From assembly GCA_004794655.1 (NCBI GenBank), contig SMMW01000001.1, positions 14,103,501 to 14,167,500 of the forward strand: DNA of 64,000 nucleotides. Reading direction: 5' to 3'. Of this stretch, positions 22,411 through 33,859 are shown one piece after another. Within the stretch, counting starts at the first letter, position 1, and each line of letters begins with the position of its first letter. The stretch comes from Marisa cornuarietis (taxonomy: Eukaryota; Mollusca; Gastropoda; Architaenioglossa; Ampullariidae). Below the pieces are notes generated by a model. It saw nothing but the letters and a program-made list of their open reading frames with translations, was not told the DNA's origin and did no database searches. The position numbers and the translations under genes were made by a program.

Positions 22411-25120
22411 GGCTGCCTGGTTTTTGGGCCGTCCTTAGGCAAATTTCAGAGCTGATGAAATATTTCTCTGGAAAAAGTAACAAGCTATAGTAACAACACT
22501 TTTTTCCCCCCAACAAATCATGCGCAAGAAAGCTGCTGTGTGTGTGTGTGTGCATGCATGTATGTGCACGTGTGTGTATATGTGAACAACCATATTTGTA
22601 CATATATTACTGGTGTGTGTGCACATGCATTCATTACTGAAAGGGGGAAAGTTTACCTAGAAGTAGAGAGGGACATTCAAAGAACTAAATATATTTTATA
22701 AACATAGCCACCCTGTACACACTTACTGCAATGCTTCTCCCATTTTTGAATCCCAACAGAAAAAAACTGCTTAGCCAGGTCTGTGAAATACCATCTGCAG
22801 CACAAACGACCAGATCATACTTTATTCACATGCTTCTTCAAGGTGGGGAAGAGATGACAGAGGACGCCAGGTCTGCCAAACAGGCCAACAATTCAGACTC
22901 CAAATCCTTACTTTTCTGCCTTGTTAGTAGGCAGTATTAGTTTTCATCAGGAATACCTAGGTGGCCCTTCATCCGGTAGCTTTGAAAAGATTGCCCTTAC
23001 CCTGTCTAGACTACCGAAACCATGGTTTGTTGTTGTTGTTGTTTTTTTTCAATGTGAAACTTCTTTGGTTTGGCAGCCACCATACCCTAGATTGTTTCAG
23101 GATCTCAAGATCATAATGGTAGAGCTAGGTTTTATCCATGGTCACTAAACCGACAAAATCTTCTGCACCAGCATGGCACTATGCCAAACTATCTAAAAGT
23201 CAGTCCCATGATTCCACTTGTGGCCTGCTCAGAAAAATTTAAGAATCCCTTTAACAGACAGCAACATGTCAAGGATTTTAGGGATTATGGATATGGATTT
23301 CCTAAAATCTATAATATTTTTAGAATATTCTTGACAGAAATGTGGTGGTCATAAATAATCAGCCATGGATTGTATTTGAATTTTCTTCTGTCCAGACAAT
23401 GGCTCATCCATCACCTGGAAATGGGCAGTACCATTATAATGGAAGGACAGACCTCCTCTACCATTGCTAACGTTGAGCAAATCTGGTGCACTTCTTTCCC
23501 ATTCATGAACTAAAATGTCATGGATATACACTAGTTGATGTTGCTGAATTCTACTCTTGCCACTAGCACCACCGATTGAAACTAGGGATTAATTTAAAGT
23601 TATTTCAGAATTTTAATTTGAAAGAAACAGAGTACTAGTCCTTGCAGATTGAACATACATTCTACTAATGAACAACCCCTTCTTACGGCCATTGTGGTAA
23701 CGACACGGCCTTTTCAGCTTATAAATCTGAGATGTAAAACTAAATGAATAATTAACTCAAAGAACAAGGCTTGTGTTACTTAACTCACACCTAAGGTTTG
23801 TTAAGCTTCTTTTATACAAATATTTTTCTAGCTTTTGTATAGGTAAATGGCTTGTAGAGTTCTGGCTACTTGTGTCTGCATTTGGATACTTTGAAACTTC
23901 AGGTTGGCACTGTTCTAAAAAATCTTTGGAGCTAAAAGTTAAAGCAAATTAAAGTTTTACAACAGAAAATGGTTCACAACTTTTAATAGCTTTTGATAGC
24001 TAGACCAAAGCAACATATTTACACTACTTACACTACTATTTACACTATGCAAACATAAGTAATGTCATCTTTACTGAAAGTGGTTATCTGGGCCCTGAAA
24101 TTACAGAATTGTTCCTATTTGCATCTGCAAATTCCAGAAATTTTTGCAGATGCTGAGTATAAACAATAAACGTTGACAAACACTAAGACACTGAAAATGA
24201 AATATGTCTAATATGTACTGGTTTTGACATGGAGAAGTAAAAAAAATACAGAGAAATGTGTTTTTGTTCACTATACACATCTTTCTGAATGCAATGAATT
24301 AATATAGCTTATGTCTTGCCCTATAACCTATTCATCATGTGAAAGTGCAATAAAATGCCGCCACAGTTCTGTACATGGCATTATAAATTTGTCACAGTGA
24401 TTGTTGGATTTTGGAAGATAATACAAAATATAGATTCTATACTGGTGTTTCTACAAATCAAGCAAAATCAAGCAATATTTTACCTGCTAATCCCCTTAAA
24501 TTATTAATACAAAAACACAGAAAGTGTGGTGTTTAACTTCAAGGGGATGGGATAGAAGGATTAAAAATGAACAGTACCGTTGTCCCAGGGATAACAATTA
24601 ATTTTAATTTTGCTGAATTTCTTACGCAGGCCTACACTCTATACAAAATGTTACTTTGAACTCTTCGTTCTGCTTTTATGTAACACTGAATGGAAAACGT
24701 TGGCACCAGTAAATGACAGTCTATTTTGAGAGGTCTCTGATCTAGCACGCAGGAGAAACTCGAGATAAAAAGCAGACGATGCAAATATCCTTTACAGACT
24801 TAGCATAAAACATTATTTTTCTTCAACTGCAAAGTGAATGGACAAAAATTACCAAATAACTATATTTCGAGATATATCACCCTCAATATTACTGAGCTAC
24901 TGAGCAGAAATAAACTAGATCGTACCTTCAAAGCGTGGTCGAGATTTATGCTAATCAATGTTAGAAGACATTGCAGACGACAGGTGCCCACCTCGGTCGG
25001 ACTTCTCCATCTGATCTTTTTGCAATGCGTAAGGACATTTTTGTCTGCAAAATGTGCTGACGGCAACATCATCAGCCGTCAGTGCTTGCCTTCCTTGATG
25101 CAATGACCTCTGCCCATCGT
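22411..25120 (-). other. 5' UTR and first intron of the two-TM gene (inferred)
   Basis: No coding exon was seen. A GT/CA microsatellite lies near 22.54-22.57 kb. On the minus strand a possible non-coding first exon runs from about 25.1 kb to a donor-like GAAG|GTACGA near 24.93 kb. The tract has the same AT-rich, repeat-poor character as the gene body. Confidence 0.35.
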
Positions 25121-25139
25121 TCAATACAGCATCGACAGC

Positions 25140-25215
25140 AGATTCTACGTCCCTTTATTTACTCTTTCCCACCGGAAGACAAGCCACGAACCGGAAGCTG
25201 CCGTCGCTCATAAAC
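25140..25215 (-). promoter_or_regulatory. Candidate promoter with two ETS-type sites
   Basis: Read on the minus strand, two CTTCCGGT motifs lie about 24 bases apart (near 25172 and 25195). Paired CTTCCGG sites are typical of TATA-less ETS/GABP-driven promoters. They lie where the AT-rich gene body ends and upstream of the possible first exon of the two-TM gene. The assignment is positional inference. Confidence 0.4.
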
Positions 25216-26933
25216 GGTACGCAACTCTGCACGAAGTGTAACCAAAGACGCTACAGCTACAGTTTATAGCTTATTCGTGTGTGTTTGTATATACGCGTCT
25301 GTGCAGAACACCGCTATATTTATTTTGGCATTGCTTAATTAAACGTGCTGCTGGTTCGAAGACCAATGAGGCACTACAGGAGTATTCATCACGGAAGAAA
25401 CACAAGAACTGCCAAATGACCTGATTATGGCCTGACCTCGCGCGGGTACGTGGGTGTGTTGACGGTGAAGTTGGCACGGGTAATTCCTGACCTTTACACA
25501 GTGAATTTGCAAAGCCTTTTAAAGTAAAGAACTAATAGCCATGCATAAATGCTATAAGTAGATTCTGTGCAGAGATCCAGATTTCTGTCGCGTTGTTGGA
25601 TCGCGTGGTTATCAGATTTTCTTGACAATCGTGAAATTGTAGCATCATATTAGCCGTGCTGTTTTGTGTCTTTGAAGTCAGTTTGTGTGGTGAGGTTAAC
25701 ACCACCAACACGAAGACAAAGAGCACTTGCTGTGCGTTTTGTCTGGCTGATTTTATTTTATATTCCTGATTTTTTGGGGAGTCAGGGGGGTGAGGACGTG
25801 TGTTTAGGATTTAATTTACACATATGCATCGTGTCATCGGGAACTACTTTTGGTTGGCTTTTGACTTTGTTTTTGAATTTCTTTAGTCAATAATTATGAA
25901 TTTTGTCAATATGTAGACTAAATGAAAGGTTTATTGCTAGGTCAGCGCGGCTTCAAATTAAAAAAAAGCACCAAACAAACAAACAAAAACCCCGTAGAAG
26001 TTCTTGCCCTTAACAAAGTGAAGACTGCGGCTGAAAGATGTGAGCAAGTTTAGCGCACGCTATGGAGCACAAGCCAGCCGCAGTATTTTACATTTCTCTT
26101 TCTGTCGGCAACCGTGGTTTTCGCTATATTGCTATGCATTTTACACCAGAAAGTGCGACGTGGTATCACAAGATAATGAGAATAAACTACCATCGTCGGT
26201 TTCCTGCGAAAACACCAACCGCGTTGTCAGTATATGTTAAATGGAGCAGCAGCCTCGTTGTGGAGAGGGTTGAGAGTAAGGGGGTGGGTGGCGGATTTAT
26301 CGGTGCATGGGTGGGGGATGGGGGTGGAGTTAGGAAGATACGTGTGTGGCAAATCGCGTGACAGAGCCAAAAGTCACGAATGTCACGACATCTGGCCGGT
26401 CCACACTCGTTGAAAAACCTTCTCCGACTTTTTCTTCCCAACACGCAGTGTATTGTTATATGTGGGTAGGATTAACGGGGTGCGGCGATAGAGCGATCGA
26501 TCATCACTGACACCACGAACATTCAGAAAAAAATTCGCTTAGATAAGGGCAAATATTACAGGGCTAAATCGATCAGTACCAGGCACACTGCCTTCAACCC
26601 CTTCACCCTACCATACACCCCGCCCCGCGCGCGCTCGTCTTTACATGCAGCTATGCGATCGAAGCGGTGTTCATTCATAACAGAATGTTCTCACTCCGGA
26701 CAATGGGAAAGAAAAATGCCACGAAGTCCAGACACAAGATGTCTGCTGTGCGGACTGAAAAAGGAGTTATGAGCACGCGCGTGCATCAGACCGTGAGAGA
26801 TTAATCTGGTCGCTGACACTTATAGTGTTATAGTGGGTTGAGGGAGGGGTATCATTCCTTCAGTTGTGCATGCCGTCAAACGTCAGGTCCTATACCCAGA
26901 TATACAACCATACCTTTGTTACTGCAAGTGCGT

Positions 26934-26935
<2 letters not shown>

Positions 26936-27000
<65 letters not shown>

Positions 27001-27024
27001 AGGCTCTCTCTCTCTCTCTCTCTC
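26936..27024. repeat. Compound (AC)n-(CT)n microsatellite
   Basis: Roughly 32 AC units are followed after a few bases by about ten CT units. Poly-TH peptides in several open frames are produced by this array and are not genes. Confidence 0.97.
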
Positions 27025-27832
27025 AAGCATGCACGCACACAAAATTTTGAGAGACAAAAGAGAGAGAAATCATGCAAGTTTTCCTCACTTGGTTTATAGG
27101 TGGTTTTACACGAAATCGCCGACTTAAGAACTCTTTTATGTACGGTATTCCAGTAGGTCCATTCACCGGTGGGTAATTACAAGAAAGTAATTTTTCCTCA
27201 GTCGTATGCTCGTATCCACCCCCACCCCCCACCCCCACAGTGCTCATGCGCGCGTCGCGTTAATATCGGAGTGAGTTCCGTCTCACCTTCTCAAGGTGCC
27301 GCACAGTGAGCTTCACCACAAAGTGAGTTCCATCTCTCGACTTCCATCTCACGTTCTCACGTCCCTGCACAAGAGATCCTAGTGATACCTGACACCTGAG
27401 TCGACTTGGTGTAGATAAGTGGGCTTGTCTGCTTCGCCAGCTTTCCTGCCAAAAGACCTCATAATTCACAACAGGCCCTTGATTAGAAAGTTTAAACAAA
27501 CCTGTAAATCATTTCTATAAGACTTAAGCCTGTACCTGTAGTGTGAACAATCCACAGTATGAACAAAGTGTTGCAACGAGGCTAAAAGACACGAATGCTT
27601 TATGCAACGATCAACACAGGCAAAAATTGTGGTTGGTCCTATTTACATCCTGCCTTATCTTCCATGTTATCTTCATTTCATTAAGGATATGCCGCGAACA
27701 GAAGACCTTTATTTCTTATAACTAAATTATAATCTTATTAAAATAGTCACTAAGAACCAGACGTGCAGTCTGAGAGACATCGGATCTTCGTCAAAAAGTG
27801 AAGGTCAGTTGTTTGGGTGTGAGTGACTTATG

Positions 27833-27833
<1 letters not shown>

Positions 27834-27885
<52 letters not shown>
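27834..27885. repeat. (AC)n microsatellite
   Basis: An uninterrupted array of about 26 AC units. Confidence 0.97.
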
Positions 27886-27886
<1 letters not shown>

Positions 27887-30227
27887 GTTTACTGCTTACT
27901 ATAGACCCAGACGAATGAGATATATTTACCGTCATAAGATTTAAGGGCGCAGCGAACCAAGATTGATCAGTTTTATTTGAACTTTGAAGTTGGGTGTACA
28001 AGTCCCAGGTGGCGTCTCTTAATAGGGACGAGTTGTAGCGGGAGACTGGTCGCAAATACGATTGTGGATGTCATGCACTTGACAACTTACCGTCACCGCC
28101 AACCCCACCCCTCACCCCAAACACCTACCCCCAACAACTCAGCGCGCGGTGGCGGTCCATTCTGGCGGTCTGCGAGAAGACAGCGAACGCATGTCTGTGC
28201 ATGAGTGTCCGCGTGTGTGCGTGTGCGTGTGTGGACGGTGTGTCTTTGTGTGTGTGTGTGTGGTTTTTTCTATATATATATATATATAGGTATGGGCGTG
28301 CGTTTTCACGTGAGTTGATAGATCATTTTATACAGTATAGAAATTATTTTCCTACCAAAATGGGGTGTCTTCCTTATTCAAAATTCGCGTAAACGTTTAT
28401 TGATATCTAGCATTTGAGAAAGATTTTTCCTTCTAATTGGTGCTTCATACACGAAAGATTCTTTTGTGAACCATGTTGACAATGAAAAAAAAAACAACAT
28501 CATCAGTGATATCGCCAAACAAGCATCACTACCCAATACACCACTTTGCATTTTGAACTGGTTAAATCAAAAAGGACTATTGTGTTTGAAATCTCTAACT
28601 GACCAGATGAAAAGCAGACGACAATAGCAATAAACTGCAACATCACACGAGATCTCATGTGGTTTCTAAGACGCAGAGTGTCTGAAGTGATTTAGCGGTT
28701 AAATATTGATGATGATGATAATAATAATAAAGAGATAGGGTGTGTTTTTCCGCACCCATAATGACCGAGAAACCTTGAAAACGAGTGGCACTTCCACTTC
28801 CACTTCCTCTCCCCACATCATCTAAGAAAATATTAAGAAATGATTTTACGCCTCTTAGTACTTTTTCATATAAAAACATATTTTCATTATAAGCGTATAA
28901 ACATCTTTAAACAAAAACACATAAACGGCTTTCAAGCAGCATTGTGTTCACGTTAATATTTTTCTCTAAAAAATCAAATTTTAAAGATAATAACAGCCAG
29001 AGTAAAGATCTTGCCAGATCTCTATCATATTTAAGTTTTTGGTAGTCTGCCGTTGCCCTTGTTTGAGACTAATTGTTACAAACTACTCACCAAAGAGAGG
29101 ATCAGTTGGCCTTGTATTTCTAACATGAAACAGTGCTTGTGTTTCTGCAGCTAGGCGGTTGAATTCAAAATAGGCGAAGCAAAGGAAAAAGAAGAAAGGG
29201 GCCGACACATGTTGCTTTTAACGCTTTATAACGGCAGCTGGCACATGGCGTCTCGGAAGCAAAATGATGCAGGTATCCATGACGCAAGAGCTTAACTCAG
29301 CATGCGAAGATTGACTAATTTAGTCTCAAGTTTATTCCCTCGTGCCAATCAAAGATGATGATGGCGTCTGCAAGAGATATAGGAAGAGTTGTTGGTCGAA
29401 AACTGGAAACAGAGACTCGTCTCTACCTGCAAGGGTTTTAAAAAAAAAATTCTTTCTTTATTTTTTTTTTTAGACCGGCGAGATACTCTGTAATCAGTTA
29501 TGTTTTTTTTTTCGGTAGCTTTTTGTGCAGAAATAACGCAGGCTTGTAAGGGAGAAACAAAAGACAGCTGTCTGTCCAGATCGACAACGCTTAGCAACGG
29601 TTGTGCTCGTAAAGTTTTTCTGCACCTGACTGCCTTCAAAGTTTTAGCCATGAAACAAAAGAAAGGAATGCTATGGCTGACATATTATATTGACGATATT
29701 TATGGCAAACAGACTTGAACGACTTCGTCAAAATTTAAATAAAAACCTACTTCTAAAAGAGGGGATTTGCCGGAAGTCCGCATTTTTGAAGATCTCCGTC
29801 TTTTCTTGTGATCGCCTCGCCGAATGAAAACCAGCGCAGTTCTTTCTGTGTGCTTGGGGAAAAAAAAGATGCACAGCCGCCACAGCCCAGTTTTCGGTCA
29901 AATCTTGATGGCTTTATCTACAAGACTGCATCATCTTTTGGCACTGAGATCTATGCTGAGTGTGGAGAATCTTTATGGCAGAACATGAGCTTGTCAGGAA
30001 TAAAAAAAAAAAAAGAAAACACTAACAAAATGAGCAAAGGAGAAAAGACTGCCTTACTTGTCACAGTCTTCCCTCGACTCTCTTTCAGTCCTTTTCTGAC
30101 AGGGCATACATTGAATCGTTCGAAATACCACCTGAATCTTCTTGTCCTGACTGCTCCAGTCCATCAGTACATTGTTTATTGTGCGTGAGCGAAGCTGCTA
30201 CCTATCTGGCCTTTAGCGATAATCCAG

Positions 30228-30330
30228 GGTCGACGAAGTGTACCGTGAGATCATGAACGTTGATGGTGAGATGCTGTGGTGGAGAGCTTACTTCACCCCC
30301 GAAAGCACGCTCTACTGCGAACCCATTAAG
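30228..30330 (+). CDS. Exon of an unidentified plus-strand gene (1)
   Basis: The acceptor AATCCAG and the donor AAG|GTGAGT bound one open frame of 34 codons beginning VDEVYREIMNVDGEM and including LWWRAYFTPESTLYCEPIK. Codon third positions are rich in G and C, unlike the surroundings. The frame is closed by stops just upstream of the acceptor, so the exon boundary is sharp. An upstream exon ending in phase 2 is required but was not found. I do not recognise the family. The antisense frame is open but lacks comparable splice sites. Confidence 0.5.
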
Positions 30331-30748
30331 GTGAGTAAGCAGCAGTTTGAGAGCGCTCTGTAATTTGGCACCATTTTTCCAACGTGAGTGCATGCATGTG
30401 GGAGCTTACCAGTTATGTTGGATTTATAAAGAAATTCAGCACAGAGGCACACCTGTTTGACCCGTGACTGTACCTAATGCTCGCCAATCTTCTTCCATCC
30501 CCACCCCACCCTTCAAAAAGACCCAACCCGGGGTAAATCATTTTACTTACGCACTTTAAAACTCTGCTGGTGCCTTTCTGGGTATTTTTTAATCTTTGGG
30601 CAAAAGTGTTTGTGCGAGCTTCCTTCGCACTGTATCTCTTTGCCTTTATTCATTGAAGGTCTGAAATATTTTTTATTGATGCCATTACATGACGCCAGGC
30701 ATATTAACTGGCTTTCACGTCTGATGACAGGAGTGGGGGGGGGAATTG

Positions 30749-30803
30749 GTGTTTTACGCTGATCCAGCAACTAAGGCTATATCACAGCAAGGCAGCCAAC
30801 CCT
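30749..30803. repeat. Dispersed repeat fragment, copy C
   Basis: The block from GTTTTACGCTGATCCAGCAA onward, including CTA-GGCTATATCACAGCAAGG, resembles 3815-3862 (ATGCCGACCCAGCAGCTACGG and ACGGCAAG). It suggests a common dispersed body or tail domain also present in the SINE-like copy in the vWA gene. Confidence 0.5.
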
Positions 30804-30967
30804 GTAAACAGACGTCTGATGACAGACATACAGACTTGATGCCTGCAACGAGAAAGCACCTGGGAAGTTTATTTTTGGAACTAAGCAAATCATGTTGTTT
30901 TCGATTTAGATCGTATGAGGAGTGTATATATATGAGAGTGACTGAGAGATTTCTATTTCAAATCTTT

Positions 30968-30969
<2 letters not shown>

Positions 30970-31020
<51 letters not shown>
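30970..31020. repeat. (CA)n microsatellite
   Basis: About 25 uninterrupted CA units, in an intron of the putative plus-strand gene. Confidence 0.97.
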
Positions 31021-31022
<2 letters not shown>

Positions 31023-31805
31023 CGTTATCACGACAGTGAGATCATAACAAAAGAGGGACATATAATTGTCATTAATTGATTACATTTAAAGGAAAGACAG
31101 AACACATTATTTAGGCAACGATAAAGCTCGAATAATAAACAAGTGTTGTATAATATACGATCATTTTAGTATTGAAGCGAATCGCGATATTTAAAATCCC
31201 GAATGCAGTTCTCCTTCTTACTCGACACAACCAAAACTGTTGAGCTAGTCTTTGTGGAATGATTAGAGAGAGAGAGAGAGAGAGTTCACATGCATTTGTT
31301 GTACTTGTGTATTATACATGCACGTGTTAGTGACAGAAAAGGAAAACCCAATTCGTTTATCACGTGACTCGTTCATGGGGATCCTCTCCTAACCACATGA
31401 ATGAGTGTGGGAGTGGGGAGGGAAGGAATTAGGCGACTGGGTATTACGCTAGAAACTGGACCACATGCACCCGGAAGATTGGCCCACAGGCTATCCAATG
31501 CGTCTAACCGCAAGGGAAACAACACTATCAAGCCTTGCACAGAAAACTGACCAGCGGTTTGGCGGGTTGCCATAATGAGGGTGGGGGGATTACCCATCAC
31601 TCTTTAAAAAAAACGCGAAAAACCGTTGGTAAAATTGTATATCACAGAAATAAGGGAATGAAGGAAGAGTGTGTGTGTATATGAGACTGTGTGTGTGTGT
31701 GGGGGGGGTAGGGTTGGTGGGGAAGGAGCTGTCATTATTTCTCCCTACTACCCCACCTCCATCACAGACGACAGACTTCCTTACTTCTTTCGACGAGGAA
31801 ATTAG

Positions 31806-31881
31806 TCATTCACCAGGCGAATTAAAATTCGCACCATCGCCGTGAACTTGGGCAAAGCCATGGTTTGGGCAGAAGCAGCAG
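31806..31881 (+). CDS. Exon of an unidentified plus-strand gene (2)
   Basis: It begins in phase 0 after GAAATTAG, matching the phase-0 donor of the exon ending at 30330. It reads SFTRRIKIRTIAVNLGKAM followed by VWAEAA, and ends in phase 1 at G|GTGAGC. A pyrimidine-rich tract precedes the acceptor. Support comes from phase agreement and strong splice sites, not homology. Confidence 0.45.
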
Positions 31882-32895
31882 GTGAGCACACCGCGCAGTT
31901 TCGCCTTCGCGCCCCTCTGCCCATGCTCCCCCCCACCCTGCCCCACAGGCTCCCCTCCCAGCCAGCTGTCCCCCAGTCAGGTGATTTCCTGCGTCTCCTC
32001 GAGAAACTCTTCAGCCGCAGAGAAACCGCACTCTAGTTCTACCCCCACTTCTACTTTTCTACCCTCCAGTTTTCCTTCGTTAGGTTTGGTGATCTTATGG
32101 ATAATGAGCAAAGGCGCTAATAAGAACATTATGTATAGACCTCCCTCCCCCACTGAAATTCCTCCATAACAAACCTTGGACACAAAGCCGGTCCTGGTTT
32201 CCTGGTAAACACGCAGTATTGACATTATTCTGTTTAAAGATCTCGGACATAAACACAGAAAAGGTGTTTAACGAGCATGTTATTTGAGGAGTACGTTTCA
32301 CTTCTCTAATGATCACGGCACGCCGATGGAACAAAATTAAGAAATGTGCCAAAAATGTTTGAAGAAATGTGTTCAGAAATGTTTCCAGAACACTTTCTGT
32401 AGTTGTAGAACTTGTGACATTGCTGTGGAAACGTCATTGGCAGATTAACATTTGAACTCTGAGTGCTGGAGATTGTTTGGGAAGGGAACTGGAAGGGTGC
32501 ATACAGACAAGCAGAATGAAGAAAAATGGAGCTGGGTAACCCGAATGCAAGGTCAGAGTTAACCAGTTAAACAGAACTATTGATTGTACAAACAAGCGCG
32601 ATAGTTTCAATATGCAGGGTAATCGCGAGGCAGATATGAGAGGGTTTGCAGACTCCATTGACGATGCATAATTAAGAAACACGCACCCCCCCCCCCCCAG
32701 GCGAATCGGAGTGTGTCCCTCATCGTTTTGCAAGAAACGGACCAGGAAGAAGGTGTTAACGGCTGGGATGGTGTCAGGGGTACCACGGAAGAAGTTTACT
32801 ATAGTATGGCACAGTGATGACTTCTGGTGTCACAAAATGGCTCAGTCAAGATTTTAACCATCTTAAGCTGTCATAATCGTGTGATCTTTTCACAG

Positions 32896-32936
32896 GTTTG
32901 GCTTGTTACTACAGAGACAGCCTGAACATGCAACAG
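32896..32936 (+). CDS. Exon of an unidentified plus-strand gene (3)
   Basis: A 41-base micro-exon lies between CTTTTCACAG and CAG|GTATTT. Its two leading bases complete the glycine codon left open by the previous exon, giving GLACYYRDSLNMQQ in the joined frame. It ends in phase 0. A continuing exon to the right was not established. Confidence 0.4.
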
Positions 32937-33859
32937 GTATTTCTACAGAGTACCTTTTGACACAACCTCTTCATCCTTAAAGTCTGCTATACCTATTTTT
33001 TTTTTAAATTCGTCCAAAATTTATTCCACAACCATCTTGAGGAATCAGGCAATCATTTCACCTGTTTTCATATGCCATATTACACAAAAGTCCTGGCCTA
33101 AAAATTCAGCAAACGTTCCAACCATAAAAGATACCTGTTCTGGCTTTTTAATAAAAAATGGTCATCGACATATTCATCATAGAGAGCTTCTATGCACAGA
33201 TGGGTCAGAATCAGGGATTAGTAATGACACGCTTGTTGTCGTGGTCTTCAATGTTACATCGACGCTGCAGACGTGCCAGGGTGTAGGAGGTACGGTCTCT
33301 GCCATATTGAATCTTCGTACATCCTTTTGTTCCCTCGGCGCTGAAGAGCTGTCTTTGTCTCTGCCCTTGCATCATGGCGATCGATAAAATTCACCTTTAC
33401 CGGAGTAAGCTTGTCATAACTTTCCAATTAAACCTGCAGTGTTTCAGTTGCGCTTGCAAATTGCCATCGATCGCGTTACGGTTAGACTCCAACAGACGCC
33501 GACTGGGCACAACAGCGCAAGGACCCAGTCCTTCATTTCCTATGCTTCCGCTCCCGTGTTGAACGTGGAAACACTCATCTCTGAGTGTGGGTAGCGTGTA
33601 ACCAGCTGTCTGGCTGTCTCTCTTCGTCTGTATGTCAGTTGGTCTGTCGGGGGTCAGTTGGTCAGTCGGGGGGTCGAGTTGGTCAGTCGGTCGGTGGGCT
33701 GCCTTCATCCATCTCTCTCTCGCTTTCTCTGTGAAACAGATATCTGTTCTACACATAAAGGCGTTCACGTCTCTACGGTATATCCCCGTTTATTGTCTGC
33801 AGAAAATTATATAGTAGTTTCAGTTTATCCATGTGCTGGTCTGACTAGGTAGAAGACAA
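32937..33859. other. Tract with no established gene
   Basis: Several overlapping open frames of 60-120 codons occur on both strands but lack splice support or family features. Part of one minus-strand frame comes from a degenerate GGTCAGTCGG-type simple repeat near 33.63-33.70 kb. Confidence 0.5.

Larger units (their letters stand above)
25216..30227. other. Intergenic, microsatellite-rich tract
   Basis: No exon was convincing. Long AC arrays lie at 26936-26999 and 27834-27885, a CT run at 27004-27024 and GT/TA tracts near 28.24-28.29 kb. Open frames of 60-130 codons are either repeat-encoded or lack splice support. Confidence 0.5.

Noticed and set aside
22202..22626. Alternative minus frames over the first exon of the two-TM gene
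   Set aside because: They are shadows in other frames and partly encode the GT/CA microsatellite; only the MFHIRHIKV frame splices correctly.
23250..23340. Hairpin-like AT-rich sequence as a structured RNA
   Set aside because: Pairing around ATTTTAGGGATTATGG and CCTAAAATCTAT is short and imperfect, as expected by chance in AT-rich DNA.
26838..27099. Plus-strand frames rich in TH and SL dipeptides
   Set aside because: They are translations of the AC and CT microsatellites. The same applies to repeat-derived frames at 27828, 30746, 40272, 46387, 46587 and 55163-55646.
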